Below are positions 1 through 9,369 of a stretch of 64,000 nucleotides of DNA, in pieces. Location: contig DATAOP010000002.1 of the NCBI GenBank assembly GCA_036265675.1, positions 1 through 64,000 on the forward strand. Reading direction: 5' to 3'. Both the position numbers and the translations under genes were made by a program. Every line of letters starts with the position of its first letter. Within the stretch, counting starts at the first letter, position 1. The notes under the pieces are model-generated. The model was given only the letters and a program-made list of their open reading frames with translations, did not search any database and was not told where the DNA came from. Source of the DNA: VRUE01 sp036265675. Its GTDB lineage: Bacteria; Actinomycetota; Thermoleophilia; Solirubrobacterales; 70-9.

Positions 1-338
1 TCGAGAATCACCGAGGCGTAGTACTCGGCGGCGATGTCGGAGCCGCCCTCGACCCAGACCTGGTTGACGCGGAACGGCCCCTCGCCGCGTGGCCCGCGGA
101 TGTCCATTCCGAGGATCGCGCCGGCGTGCTCCTCGGCCTCGGCCCGGTCGGAGGCGATCTTTATCCCGCCCGCCTTGCCGCGGCCGCCGATCAGGACCTG
201 GGCCTTGATCGCGCACGGATAGCCGATCCGCTCGGCCGCCTCGACGGCCTCCTCTACGGTGGAGGCGACCTCACCGCTCGGCACGGAAATGCCGTGCTTC
301 GCGAACAGCTGCTTGCCCTGGTACTCGAGGAGGTCCAT
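1..338 (-). CDS. sucC: Succinyl-CoA synthetase beta subunit, N-terminal part (runs off window)
   Basis: The reverse strand reads MDLLEYQGKQLFAKHGISVP and continues through KAQVLIGGRGKAGGIK, the N-terminal ATP-grasp region of the ADP/GDP-forming succinyl-CoA synthetase beta chain, which makes the TCA-cycle succinyl-phosphate step with SucD. Only the first 112 codons lie in the window; the gene continues to the left. The ATG is fixed by the conserved MDLLEYQ start. It is divergent from the HAD hydrolase gene, with a 54-base gap. The family assignment rests on the N-terminal motif and the glycine-rich ATP-binding loop. Confidence 0.93.
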   Translation of the reverse strand, partial: MDLLEYQGKQLFAKHGISVPSGEVASTVEEAVEAAERIGYPCAIKAQVLIGGRGKAGGIKIASDRAEAEEHAGAILGMDIRGPRGEGPFRVNQVWVEGGSDIAAEYYASVIL

Positions 339-372
339 TTTTCGGCGCGCCCCTGCGGCGCGGGCGGCAGCC

Positions 373-378
373 TATAAT
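373..378 (+). promoter_or_regulatory. TATAAT -10 hexamer before the HAD gene
   Basis: A perfect TATAAT lies 14 bases before the HAD start codon in the short gap divergent from sucC. The reverse strand reads ATTATA here, so a sucC promoter may overlap. No convincing -35 is visible. Confidence 0.45.
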
Positions 379-392
379 GCCGCGGCTCCGCG

Positions 393-1076
393 ATGCCCCT
401 TCCCGCCCTCAAATCAATCGAGTGGGTGACCACTGACTGCTACGGAACCCTGATCGATTGGGAGAAGGGGATTCTCGAAGCCTGCAAGAAAGAGGCCGAG
501 AAGGACGGCTTCAGCTTCGACGAGGGGCCCTTCCTCGACCGCTTTCTCGAGGTCCAGGCCGAGATCATGGCCGGCTCATACGAACTCTACGCAGAGGTGC
601 TGCGGCGGACGATCGTCAAAGTCGCCGGCGAGATCGGCTGGGAGATCGAGCCCTCGCGCGCCCAGTTCCTGCCCGACAGCGTCGCCTACTGGCTGCCGTT
701 CCGGGAGGCGAACGCGGCGATGGACCGGCTCGCCAAGCGCTACCAGATCGGGATCGTCTCGAACATCGACGACAAACTTCTGGGCGTATCCCGGCGCCAC
801 CTGCGGACCGAACTCGACCTCGTCGTCACCGCCCAGCAGGTGCGCAGCTACAAGCCTGAACCGGTCCACTTCAAAGAGTGCGCGCGCCGGATCGGCGGCA
901 AGAAAGGCTGGGTCCACATCTGCTCCAGCTACCAGACCGACGTCGCCCCGCTGCTGAAAATGAACGTTCCCGTGATCTGGGTGAACAGGCACGGCGAGAA
1001 ACTCGACGGCCGGAAAGCCCCGAGCGCCACGGTAAAAACGTTGCGAGACGCCGCCAAAAAACTCGGCGCGTCCTGA
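393..1076 (+). CDS. HAD-superfamily hydrolase, haloacid dehalogenase-like
   Basis: A 227-residue HAD-fold hydrolase. Motif I is DCYGTLID with the nucleophile Asp15; the DxYGT form, with Tyr in place of the second Asp, is typical of type II 2-haloacid dehalogenase-like members rather than classical phosphatases. Motif II is the Ser in IVSNIDD and motif III the Lys in SYKPEP. Length fits the family. The substrate cannot be read from sequence: 2-haloacid dehalogenation or another small organic substrate are both possible. It is a single gene between divergent sucC and the sulfatase, preceded by a good -10 box. Confidence 0.85.
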   Translation: MPLPALKSIEWVTTDCYGTLIDWEKGILEACKKEAEKDGFSFDEGPFLDRFLEVQAEIMAGSYELYAEVLRRTIVKVAGEIGWEIEPSRAQFLPDSVAYWLPFREANAAMDRLAKRYQIGIVSNIDDKLLGVSRRHLRTELDLVVTAQQVRSYKPEPVHFKECARRIGGKKGWVHICSSYQTDVAPLLKMNVPVIWVNRHGEKLDGRKAPSATVKTLRDAAKKLGAS

Positions 1077-1146
1077 ACGACCAATAGCGTTTCGCAACTT
1101 CACGGCCGGCCCGTGTTTCGTGCCTGTGGGCCTGGCGAGCGCTTTG

Positions 1147-2985
1147 ATGCACGAACCGAGGCAAATTCCGCTGCGAGCACGCACCCGCCTGACCGTCACG
1201 GCGGGCCTCTTTGCCCTGCTCGCGATCCTGTTTGCCGCCTTCAGCGGCGATCGGGCGGGCGCCGCCTCCGGCCAGCCTCCGAGCTTCGTCTTGATCCAGA
1301 CCGACGATCAGACCCTCGACGGCCTCTACGCGGCAGCGAAGGCGTACCCCGGGGCGCCGGACACGCGGGCGATGCCGGCGACGCTCGACCTGATCGCGAA
1401 GAAGGGGATCACCTTCAACCGCTACTACGTCTCGTACCCGCTCTGCTGCCCATCGCGGGTCAGCCTCTGGACCGGACGCTATGCCCACAACAACAACGTC
1501 CGCGGCAACGTCCAGCCCAACGGCGGCTTCACCGGGTTCATGTCCCGGGCAGCCGCCTCGCACAACCTCGCGACCTGGCTGCAAGCGGCCGGCTACCGCA
1601 CGGTGCATGTCGGCAAGGTGCTGAACGGCTATGGCGACGCCCCATATGACAGCGGAGCCGTCGTGCCTCCGGGCTGGGAGTCCTTCTACGGAGTCGAGCA
1701 ATCAGACACGGCGCACTACTACTACGGCTACCGCCTCAACATCAACGGTCAGATCGTGGGCCCGTTCGGCGATCCGGGGAGTTGGGAAACCCGCGAATAT
1801 GGGGTCCGTGACGACATCGGCTGCCCGTTCGCTCCGGCCAATGGGCAGCCCTGCTACCACATCACCGACGAGCTCACCAACATCGCCAGCAACGAAATCC
1901 GGGCCACTCCCTCCGATCGGCCTCTCTACCTGCAGGTCGACTACACCGCCCCCCACGGCGACTTCCGCCGTCCCGCAGGCCCCGAGCCCACCCCTCGGCA
2001 CTACGACTGGTTCCTCGGCGCGAAGCTGCCGCACGACCGCGAAGAAGGCTTCGATGAGGGCAACGTCAAGGACAAGCCAAGGTTCATCAGGGAAGCGGAA
2101 CACCTCAGCCCGCGCGATCGCCACACCTATCTCGTCTACTGGCAGAAGATGCTCGAGTCGCTGCGCGACGTCGACGACGGGGTCAGGCAGATCATCGGCG
2201 CCCTCAGCCAGGCGGGCAGGCTGCAGAACACCTACGTGATCTTCACCTCCGACAACGGGTTCTTCTTCGGCGAGCACCGCCTGCTCGGCGGCAAGTTCCT
2301 CGCCTACGAGCCGGCGACGCACCTGCCGCTGCTGATCCGGGGACCCGGGATCAAGAAGAACAGCTCGACCGGCGAGCTCGCCGCCAACATCGACATCGCC
2401 CCGACGGTGCTCCAACTGGCCGGCGCGGAAGCGGACAAGAGCATCGATGGGCGCTCGCTGGTGCCGTTCATGCGCGACCCCGACCTGCGTACCCGGAGAC
2501 CGATCCTGTTCGAGTCATTCGTCGAAACGAACGACGTCGAGGCCCAGGGGGCGATCGCGATACCGGGCGACCAGAGCGGCGCGTCTCAGACGCATCGGAG
2601 CGGCGGCTCGGAATTGAGAGGCGGCGGCGCGCGGGCGTCGCTGCTGGCACCACCGAAGGACTACTCCGGAATCAGGCTCGGCCCCTACAAGTACATCGCC
2701 TGGCCGGACGGCGAGAAAGAGCTCTACAACATCAACCGCGACCCGAACGAGCTCAACTCGATTGTCAACGTCCCCAACTTCTTCCCGATCCGAAACTTCC
2801 TCCACCGCGAAATGCTGCGGCTGACCGAATGCTCCGGCAGGTCGTGCTCGGAACCGAGCGGGCCATTCCCGCTGACGCGCGTGGAAGCGCAGCGCCTCCA
2901 GGCCCAGAAGCGGCGCGAAGTGCGCGAACGGGAGCGGCGGCGCGAACGCGAACGGCGCGAACGCGAAAGATCGCGCAAACGCTAG
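1147..2985 (+). CDS. Exported sulfatase (formylglycine-dependent)
   Basis: Type I sulfatase of 612 residues from the chosen ATG; an upstream in-frame GTG at 1120 is an alternative. A hydrophobic stretch around residues 18-36 suggests a signal peptide or anchor. The motif CCPSR at Cys100 is the Cys-type modification site (CxPSR) that a formylglycine-generating enzyme activates. Metal-ligand motifs IQTDDQT near the start and FTSDNGFFFGEH in the middle are present. It would hydrolyse sulfate esters outside the membrane; the substrate is unknown. The last ~35 residues are almost only Arg and Glu, a charged tail unusual for sulfatases. It converges on the carboxylase gene, leaving only four bases between the stops. 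Confidence 0.88.
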   Translation: MHEPRQIPLRARTRLTVTAGLFALLAILFAAFSGDRAGAASGQPPSFVLIQTDDQTLDGLYAAAKAYPGAPDTRAMPATLDLIAKKGITFNRYYVSYPLCCPSRVSLWTGRYAHNNNVRGNVQPNGGFTGFMSRAAASHNLATWLQAAGYRTVHVGKVLNGYGDAPYDSGAVVPPGWESFYGVEQSDTAHYYYGYRLNINGQIVGPFGDPGSWETREYGVRDDIGCPFAPANGQPCYHITDELTNIASNEIRATPSDRPLYLQVDYTAPHGDFRRPAGPEPTPRHYDWFLGAKLPHDREEGFDEGNVKDKPRFIREAEHLSPRDRHTYLVYWQKMLESLRDVDDGVRQIIGALSQAGRLQNTYVIFTSDNGFFFGEHRLLGGKFLAYEPATHLPLLIRGPGIKKNSSTGELAANIDIAPTVLQLAGAEADKSIDGRSLVPFMRDPDLRTRRPILFESFVETNDVEAQGAIAIPGDQSGASQTHRSGGSELRGGGARASLLAPPKDYSGIRLGPYKYIAWPDGEKELYNINRDPNELNSIVNVPNFFPIRNFLHREMLRLTECSGRSCSEPSGPFPLTRVEAQRLQAQKRREVRERERRRERERRERERSRKR

Positions 2986-2989
2986 CGGG

Positions 2990-4756
2990 CTACTCGATCA
3001 CGGCGAGGACGTCGCCGCTCGAGACCGCTGCGCCTTCGGTGACGTTGAGGGAGGTGATCTTCCCCGAGCGGTGGGCGACGATCTCGTTCTCCATCTTCAT
3101 CGCCTCGATCACGCAGATCAGATCGCCCTCGGAGACCTCGGCCCCCTCCTCGACCGCCACCTTCAGCACCGTGCCCTGCAGCGGCGAGGGCAGCGACTCG
3201 CTCGAGGCGCCGATTCCGCCGCCGGACCTGCGCTCGCGTTTCAGCGCCTGGCGGCCGCCCGCCGCGGGCGCCGCCGCGACAGCGCCGGCGACGGCGTCGC
3301 CGATCACGGTGACGTCGAAGAGCTTGCCGGCGACCTCGACCTTGTAGTCGCGCGAGATCTGCTCCGGAGCGCCGTCCTCGGTGGCGGCGGGCGGCGCCGC
3401 CTCGGGCGCGGTCGTCTTCAGCCACTCGCGATCCTCCATCAGGTCACGGCAGGTCTCGCCGTTTGCCCACTGCTCGGTCGCCAGGATCGCCCTGTGGAAG
3501 GGGATCAGCGTCGTCAGGCCCCCGATCTCGTACTCGTCGAGGGCGCGAATCATGCGCCGGGTCGCGTGCTCGCGGTCGACGTCCCAGACGATCAGCTTGG
3601 CGACCATCGGGTCGTACATCGGCGTCACCTCGGAGCCGGCCTCGACCCCTGAGTCGACCCGGACCCCGGGGCCGGCCGGCTCGCGGTAGCTCGTGATCGC
3701 GCCCGGGGCGGGGGCGAAATTCTTGTGGGCGGCCTCGGCGTTGATCCGGCACTCGATCGCGTGGCCGCGGATCTCGAGGTCCTCCTGACCCAGGCTCAGC
3801 TCTTCGCCGGCGGCGACCAGGACCTGCTCGCGGACGATGTCGATCCCGGTCACCATCTCGGTCACGCAGTGCTCGACTTGGACCCTGGTGTTCATCTCGA
3901 GGAAGAAGTACTCCTCGCCGACCTGCATCCCCTCGACGGTTCCGGCGCCCCGGTAGCCGACCGCCGCGGCGGCGTCGGTCGCGATCCTGCCGATCCGATC
4001 GCGCATCTCGGCATCGACCCGCGGCCCGGGCGCCTCCTCGATCACCTTCTGGTGGCGGCGCTGAATCGAGCAGTCGCGCTCGCCGAGGTGGATCACGTTG
4101 CCGTGCGAGTCGGCCAGCACCTGGACCTCGACGTGCCGCGGGTCCTCGAGATAGCGCTCGACGTAGACGCGGTCATCGGAGAAGAACTTCTCGCCTTCGC
4201 GGGCCGCCCCCTCGAACGCCTCCTCGAGCTCGTCCGGCGTCATCGCGACCCGGAAGCCCTTGCCGCCACCGCCGCCCGCAGCCTTGCAGGCGACCGGGTA
4301 GCCGGCGTCCTCGGCCTGCTTGCGGGCCTCCTCGACGTCCTTAGCCGGCTCGGTGGCGCCGGGGACGATCGGGACCCCGGCCTCGGCCATGATCTCGCGC
4401 GCGCGCGTCTTCGACCCCATCGCTTCGATCGCCTCCGGCGGCGGCCCGATGAAGACGATCCCGGCCTCGTCGCAGGCGCGGGCGAAGTCGGCGTTCTCGG
4501 CGAGGAAGCCGTAGCCCGGGTGGATCGCCTCGGCACCGGCCTGCTTCGCGGTCTCGATGATCTTGGCGATGTTCAGGTAGCTCTCGGCCGGCACCGCGGG
4601 GCCGATCAGGAAGGCCTCGTCGGCCTCGCGGACGTGCGGCGCGTCGCGGTCGATCTCGGAATAGACGGCGACCGAGCCGATCCCCATCTCCTTCAGGGTC
4701 CGCGCGACCCGGATCGCGATCTCGCCGCGGTTGGCTATCAGCACCTTCTCGAACAT
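2990..4756 (-). CDS. accA: Acyl-CoA carboxylase alpha chain (biotin carboxylase plus biotin carrier)
   Basis: A 588-residue fused protein of the actinobacterial AccA/PccA type. It opens with FEKVLIANRGEIAIRVARTL, the biotin-carboxylase N-domain, followed by the ATP-grasp glycine-rich loop (KAAGGGGGKGFR) and the carboxylase active-site region with EMNTRVQVEH. The C-terminal ~75 residues are a biotinyl domain with the biotinylation motif EAMKM. It would carboxylate biotin with ATP and bicarbonate and pass CO2 to a separate beta subunit that is not in this window. A small protein resembling the epsilon subunit is encoded about 8 kb away. Substrate (acetyl- or propionyl-CoA) cannot be told from this chain alone. 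Confidence 0.93.
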   Translation of the reverse strand: MFEKVLIANRGEIAIRVARTLKEMGIGSVAVYSEIDRDAPHVREADEAFLIGPAVPAESYLNIAKIIETAKQAGAEAIHPGYGFLAENADFARACDEAGIVFIGPPPEAIEAMGSKTRAREIMAEAGVPIVPGATEPAKDVEEARKQAEDAGYPVACKAAGGGGGKGFRVAMTPDELEEAFEGAAREGEKFFSDDRVYVERYLEDPRHVEVQVLADSHGNVIHLGERDCSIQRRHQKVIEEAPGPRVDAEMRDRIGRIATDAAAAVGYRGAGTVEGMQVGEEYFFLEMNTRVQVEHCVTEMVTGIDIVREQVLVAAGEELSLGQEDLEIRGHAIECRINAEAAHKNFAPAPGAITSYREPAGPGVRVDSGVEAGSEVTPMYDPMVAKLIVWDVDREHATRRMIRALDEYEIGGLTTLIPFHRAILATEQWANGETCRDLMEDREWLKTTAPEAAPPAATEDGAPEQISRDYKVEVAGKLFDVTVIGDAVAGAVAAAPAAGGRQALKRERRSGGGIGASSESLPSPLQGTVLKVAVEEGAEVSEGDLICVIEAMKMENEIVAHRSGKITSLNVTEGAAVSSGDVLAVIE

Positions 4757-4793
4757 CGGCGCGGCAGTCTATTGGCCGCGCCGCCGGTGGCGA

Positions 4794-6752
4794 CTAGCGC
4801 TTCTTGAGGACGATCGAGACCGATCGCTTGGCCGCGTGGTCGCCGCCGTCGGGCCTGAAGGAGACGGTGACCCTGACCTTCGCCTTCCCCTTCTTCTTCA
4901 GCTTCTTCCGCGCCTTGCCCTTGGCCTCGATCCGCAGCTTCACCGTGCCCGGCGTCGTGGCGTGGCGTGTCTTCCGCTTCACCTTGCTGCCCGAGACCGA
5001 AACCTGGCCGGGACCCGAGACATGGACGGTCAGCGTCGCCGTCCCCTTCTTCTTGTTCAGCTTCCACTTGCCGATTCTGAACTCGTAGGAGGGCGAGATC
5101 GCGATTCTGCCGCTGGCCGAAACGGGTGTGCCGGCGGCGTCGACCGCGGTCGCGGTGACCGTGTAGGTGCCCGGGACCGAGTAGGCATGTGAGACGGTGG
5201 TCCCGGGAGCGCCGGTCCCGTCGCCGAAGTTGAACCCCGTCGAGGCCAGCGGCCAGACGTCGAAAGGCGCCGCCGAGAACGTCACCGGCACGCCGACCAT
5301 CCCCGCCGCCGGCACCGACAGCCCGCGCATCTGCGGCGGGCCGGCATCGTAGCCGGCCACCTGGGCGATCGAGTTCGCGCCGTCGGAGCGGTTCCAGATG
5401 ACGGTCGCGTTGCCGCCGGCGTCGATCGCGACGTCCGGGTGAAGGAAGTCGGGGCTCGACGCCGAGACTTCAGCCGGGGCCGAGAAGGCGCCGGTGCCCG
5501 TGCGGATCGCGGCCCTGACGACCGGCTGCCCATTCGTGCTGCGGCCGGGCCAGGCGACGACCGCGTCTCCGGCGTCGTTCATCTTCAGGTCGGTGTCGAC
5601 CGGCGAGACCGACTGTTCGGCCGCGGGGGTCACCTCAGCCGCAGCCGAGAAATCGCCGCCGGGCGGGCGGCTCGAGGTCTCGATCGAAAGCGCGCCTGTG
5701 TCGGCCACGGTCCAGACGGCTGTCGCCAGGCCCCCCGGGGTCATCGCGATCTCGGGCCCGAACGAGCTCTCGCCCGATTCGGAGAGGTCGTCGGCAGGTT
5801 CGAATCCGCCGGCAGGGGGACGCAGCGCGGCTTTGACCACCGAATCCGCGCCGTCGAACTCGCTCCAGACAGCGATCGCGTTGCCGGTCCCGTCCATCGC
5901 GACCTCCGGTTCGGAGGAGTCGGCAGCACTGCTGGAGATCACTTCGGGTGATGAGAAGGTCCCGCCCGCGGGGCGTGCCGCGGCTTCGATCACCGAGTGG
6001 GTCCCATCGAAGTAGCGCCAGACGACTACGACGTCGCCGGCGGGGTCGATCGCAACCGAGGGTTCGACCGCGTTCAGATGAAGGATCGTTTTTTCCCCTT
6101 CTTCTTCTTCTTCGATCGGCGGCGCGATCGGCAGCGACACGTGTTCCGCCGCCGAGAAGCCGCCGCCGGCATGACCGACCGTGGCCTCGACGAAGCTGGC
6201 GCTTTTGTCGACGCCCGATCCGGGGTCGTCCCGGGTCCAGGCGATCGCGACGTCGCCGCTGTCGTTGAGCGCCATCTGGAGCCCGTTCGGGAACACTTTC
6301 GACGGCAGTTCGGCGGCGTTGACCGGCGCCGCGAAGGCGCCGCCGGGGGGCCTGGCGGCGACCTGGATCATGTAGACACCTGGCGGCTGGACGAGTCGCT
6401 TCCACACCGCAACCGCCTGGCCGCCGCCGGTCATCTCGAGCTGCGGGTCGGTCACCCCTCCGACCAGTTCAGCCGGCGCCGTGAATCCCTGGCTGGGCTC
6501 GCGGGTCGCGACCTCGCCGTGAAAACCCGCGTTCTTGGTGTTGTCCTTCTCCCAGATCGCCGTCGTCGCGCCCGAATCGGCCATCGCCACCGCGGGGTTC
6601 GTCGCGTTCCTCCCAGGTGCCGAGAGGTCCTGCGGAGGCAGCCAGACGCCGGCAGACGCGGCCGGAGCTGCCACCAGGCACACCGCGCACGCGGCCAGAG
6701 CCGCGGGTAGGCGGCGGCCGATTGCTGCGCTTGCTTGAAGCGTGGATCTCAT
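4794..6752 (-). CDS. Secreted repeat protein with PKD domain and basic C-terminal domain
   Basis: An exported protein of about 652 residues. A signal peptide (LAACAVCLVAAPAASA) is followed by about seven copies of a ~55-residue unit with the pattern 'PxVAMxxxGxAxAVW', likely blades of a beta-propeller or sialidase-like fold. A PKD domain follows (FNFGDGTG, HAYSVPGTYTVTATA), then a Lys-rich beta-sandwich-like end of the kind seen on many Solirubrobacterales surface proteins. I chose the ATG after a G-rich stretch; an in-frame ATG lies eight codons upstream. No catalytic motif is visible. The role is probably surface binding, but this is inference. Confidence 0.7.
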   Translation of the reverse strand: MRSTLQASAAIGRRLPAALAACAVCLVAAPAASAGVWLPPQDLSAPGRNATNPAVAMADSGATTAIWEKDNTKNAGFHGEVATREPSQGFTAPAELVGGVTDPQLEMTGGGQAVAVWKRLVQPPGVYMIQVAARPPGGAFAAPVNAAELPSKVFPNGLQMALNDSGDVAIAWTRDDPGSGVDKSASFVEATVGHAGGGFSAAEHVSLPIAPPIEEEEEGEKTILHLNAVEPSVAIDPAGDVVVVWRYFDGTHSVIEAAARPAGGTFSSPEVISSSAADSSEPEVAMDGTGNAIAVWSEFDGADSVVKAALRPPAGGFEPADDLSESGESSFGPEIAMTPGGLATAVWTVADTGALSIETSSRPPGGDFSAAAEVTPAAEQSVSPVDTDLKMNDAGDAVVAWPGRSTNGQPVVRAAIRTGTGAFSAPAEVSASSPDFLHPDVAIDAGGNATVIWNRSDGANSIAQVAGYDAGPPQMRGLSVPAAGMVGVPVTFSAAPFDVWPLASTGFNFGDGTGAPGTTVSHAYSVPGTYTVTATAVDAAGTPVSASGRIAISPSYEFRIGKWKLNKKKGTATLTVHVSGPGQVSVSGSKVKRKTRHATTPGTVKLRIEAKGKARKKLKKKGKAKVRVTVSFRPDGGDHAAKRSVSIVLKKR

Positions 6753-6845
6753 CCCATCCCAGCCCTCACCCGTCATGACACATCTCGGCGGGCAATGACT
6801 CGGTGACCTTACTCCGATATGCGCGCCCGCAGGCCCGGGTTCATC

Positions 6846-6851
6846 TAGGGT
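6846..6851 (+). promoter_or_regulatory. TAGGGT -10-like hexamer before the PHP gene
   Basis: TAGGGT lies 8 bases before the ATG, the distance expected if transcription starts at or next to the start codon. No ribosome binding site is seen between them. Confidence 0.4.
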
Positions 6852-6859
6852 CAGCCACC

Positions 6860-7669
6860 ATGCTGGTGGAGTTGCAATCCCATTCGACCGTCTCCGACGG
6901 CCAGCTGGAGCCGGCCGAGGTGGTTGCCAGAGCCGCCGAAGCCGGGGTGACGACGCTTGCGCTCACCGACCACGACGCGATCGCAGGCGTTGCCGACGCG
7001 ATGACCGCGGCGCGCGAGCACTCGATCGATCTGGTGCCGGCGATCGAGATGTCATGCGTGCACGAGTTCGCCGAAGACCTCCATGTCTGCGGCTACTGGG
7101 TCGACCTCGGCGCGATCGCGGCGGCCTGCGAGCGCGCCCAGCACGAGCGGGTGACCCGGGCCGGCGAGATAATCGAGAAGCTCCGCTCCGAGGGATTCGA
7201 CATCCACCTCGAGGACGCGGTGCGCGAGGCCGGTGACGCGCTCTCGATCGGCCGTCCCCACATCGCCCGCGCGGCCGGCGCGAGCGGCGACCTCGGCCCG
7301 TTCTTCGAGGAGTACCTGGTGCCTGGCGCCAAGGCATTCGTCCCCCGGGCCTGGCCTACGGCCGAGCAGGCGGTCGAGCTGATCCACGCCGCCGGGGGCG
7401 CGGCCGTCGTCGCCCACCCCTACTGGGACATCTCGGAGCCGGGAGAGGTCGACGAGCTGATCCGCGCCCTCGACGTCGACGGGGTCGAGACCTACTACCC
7501 GACCCACAGCGAGGAGCAGACGGCGCACCTGCTCGAGCTCTGCGGCGAGCTGGGATTGATCACCACGGCCTCATCCGACTACCACGGGCCGACCCACAAG
7601 ACCTTCTCCAGCTTCGGCGCCTACGAGACCTACGGCCTCGGCGAGCCGCAGGTCCCGCCTAGGCCGTGA
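6860..7669 (+). CDS. PHP-domain phosphoesterase (RNase AM / nucleoside bisphosphate phosphatase-like)
   Basis: A 269-residue PHP-fold metal hydrolase. Metal-binding motifs are LQSHSTVSDG (an HxH-like start with Gln-Ser-His), LTDHD, the AHPYWD segment and the late SDYHGP. This pattern matches the YciV/TrpH group, whose studied members trim 3',5'-nucleoside bisphosphates or RNA 5' ends. The ATG was chosen because a TAGGGT box precedes it and the PHP motif starts at once; longer in-frame ORF upstream has no homology-like features. Its 3' end overlaps the convergent cysC by 11 bases. Confidence 0.83.
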   Translation: MLVELQSHSTVSDGQLEPAEVVARAAEAGVTTLALTDHDAIAGVADAMTAAREHSIDLVPAIEMSCVHEFAEDLHVCGYWVDLGAIAAACERAQHERVTRAGEIIEKLRSEGFDIHLEDAVREAGDALSIGRPHIARAAGASGDLGPFFEEYLVPGAKAFVPRAWPTAEQAVELIHAAGGAAVVAHPYWDISEPGEVDELIRALDVDGVETYYPTHSEEQTAHLLELCGELGLITTASSDYHGPTHKTFSSFGAYETYGLGEPQVPPRP

Positions 7670-8213
7670 CGGCGGCGGCCGGAATCAGATCGCGCTGCTC
7701 GAGGTAGGCGATCAGCTTCTCGGCCGACTCCTCGGCGCTTTCGTTCTCGGTGTCGCAGACGACCTCCGCGTTCTCCGGTGCCTCATAGGGGTCCGAGACG
7801 CCGGTGAATTCCTTGATCTCGCCCGCGAACGCTTTCGCGTAGAGGCCCTTGACGTCGCGCTCGGCGCAGATGTCGACCGAGGCCTTGACGTAGACCTCGA
7901 TGAACCGGTCGCCCATCAGCTCGCGCGCCTCGCCGCGGATCTCGGCGTAGGGGGAGATCGCGGCGGTGATGACCGGCACGCCGTTGCGGCTCAGCAGGTC
8001 GGCGACGAACGCGATCCGGCGGATGTTCGTGTCGCGGTCCTCTTTCGAGAAGCCGAGCCCCTTCGAGAGGTTTTCGCGGACGACGTCGCCGTCGAGGATC
8101 TCGAGCCTCGAGCCGCGCTCCCGCAGGTGCCCCTCGAGCAGTCTCGAGATCGTCGTCTTGCCGGCACCGGAGAGCCCGGTGAACCAGAGGGTGAATCCCT
8201 TCTCGCCAGCCAT
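7659..8213 (-). CDS. cysC: Adenylyl-sulfate kinase
   Basis: A 184-residue APS kinase that phosphorylates adenosine 5'-phosphosulfate to PAPS using ATP. The P-loop GLSGAGKT starts at residue 13, followed by the typical LDGDVVRENLSKGLGFS segment and the FIEVYVKASVDICAERD lid region. It starts 8 bases after the Sat stop and is the last gene of the sulfur cluster. Since the neighbouring reductase is of the APS-using type, PAPS made here may serve sulfotransferases rather than sulfite formation. The ATG is set by the conserved beta-strand just before the P-loop. Confidence 0.94.
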   Translation of the reverse strand: MAGEKGFTLWFTGLSGAGKTTISRLLEGHLRERGSRLEILDGDVVRENLSKGLGFSKEDRDTNIRRIAFVADLLSRNGVPVITAAISPYAEIRGEARELMGDRFIEVYVKASVDICAERDVKGLYAKAFAGEIKEFTGVSDPYEAPENAEVVCDTENESAEESAEKLIAYLEQRDLIPAAAVTA

Positions 8214-8221
8214 GTTTGGTC

Positions 8222-9301
8222 CTAGTCCTCCTTGTATGCGTCGATCAGTATGTCGGCGACCTCGTTGCGCGAGAACTCCTGCGGCGGCCGTTCGCCGTTG
8301 CCGAGCATCTCGCGGACTTTCGTGCCGCTGAGGAAAACGTGCGCCTCGGCGTCGTGCGGGCAGGTCTTGCCGGAGGCCATCCCCTCGCACTCGTTGCACC
8401 AGAAGCTGTGCTCGAAGAAGAGCGGTTCGATCCCGAGGTCCTCGAGGTCGATCGTGTCGAAGATCTTCTGCGCGTCGTAGGTGCCGTAGTAGTCGCCGAC
8501 GCCCGCGTGGTCGCGGCCGACGATGAAGTGGGTGGCGCCGTAATTGCGGCGGACGATCGCGTGCAGGATCGCCTCGCGGGGGCCGGCGTAATGCATCTTC
8601 GCCGGCTTCACGCCGAGCATCACCCGGTCGTGGGGGTAGTAGTTCTCCATCAGCACCTCGTAGCAGCGCATCCGCACGTCGGCGGGGATGTCGCCGGCCT
8701 TGGTCTTGCCGATCAGGGGCTGGATGAAGAGCCCGTCGCAGGTCTCGAGCGCGGCCTTGGTCAGGTACTCGTGGGCGCGGTGGATCGGGTTCCGGGTCTG
8801 GAAGGCGACGATCCGCTTCCAGCCACGCTCGGCGAACTCGGCCCTGGTCTCCTCCGGCGTCTTGTAGCGCCGCATGAAGGCCTCCTCGTGGTCCGGCAGC
8901 GCATCGACGTCGATCGGGCCGGCGATCATCCGGTTGCCCTCCTCGTAGATGGCGGCGACGCCGGGGTGGGCCTCGTCGGCGGTGCCGTAGACCTGCTCGG
9001 CCTCCTTCCGCACGTCCCGCTCCCAGATCTCCTCGACGGTGATCCGCCCGAGCGGCTTCCCTTCGTCGCTGGAGAGGGCGATCTTGTCGCCGACCTCGCA
9101 CTCGATGTCGCTCGCGAGCGTGATCGGGATCGGCCATATATGGGCGCCGTCCGCGGTCCGCATCTCGGAGCAGACCCGCTCCCAGTCGGCGGAGCCCTGG
9201 AAGCCGGTCAGGGGAGCGAAGCCGCCGTTGCCGATCATCTCGAAGTCGGCGGTGTGGCGCTCGTCAAGTCTCAGGGAAAGCTCGGTCATCGTCTCAGTCA
9301 T
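8222..9301 (-). CDS. sat: Sulfate adenylyltransferase (ATP sulfurylase, Sat type)
   Basis: A 359-residue single-chain ATP sulfurylase, which activates sulfate with ATP to APS and pyrophosphate. The signature QTRNPIHRAHEY carries the QxRNP and HxxH nucleotide-binding motifs, and GRDHAGVG is the second conserved loop. CxxC and Cys/His residues in SFWCNECEGM and KTCPHD resemble the zinc-binding insertion of bacterial and archaeal Sat enzymes. This is the homo-oligomeric type, not the CysD/CysN heterodimer. It follows cysH by 68 bases and leads directly into cysC. Confidence 0.95.
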   Translation of the reverse strand: MTETMTELSLRLDERHTADFEMIGNGGFAPLTGFQGSADWERVCSEMRTADGAHIWPIPITLASDIECEVGDKIALSSDEGKPLGRITVEEIWERDVRKEAEQVYGTADEAHPGVAAIYEEGNRMIAGPIDVDALPDHEEAFMRRYKTPEETRAEFAERGWKRIVAFQTRNPIHRAHEYLTKAALETCDGLFIQPLIGKTKAGDIPADVRMRCYEVLMENYYPHDRVMLGVKPAKMHYAGPREAILHAIVRRNYGATHFIVGRDHAGVGDYYGTYDAQKIFDTIDLEDLGIEPLFFEHSFWCNECEGMASGKTCPHDAEAHVFLSGTKVREMLGNGERPPQEFSRNEVADILIDAYKED

Positions 9302-9369
9302 CGAAGAATTCTCACCAATCGGTCGAAGGGAAGGAAAGCGGTGCTAGGGGCGGGCGTGCGGTGACGCCC

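Noticed and set aside
8214..9137. Long frame joining cysC to an upstream Arg-rich extension
   Set aside because: The extension is the out-of-frame shadow of sat; the P-loop protein starts cleanly at 8213.
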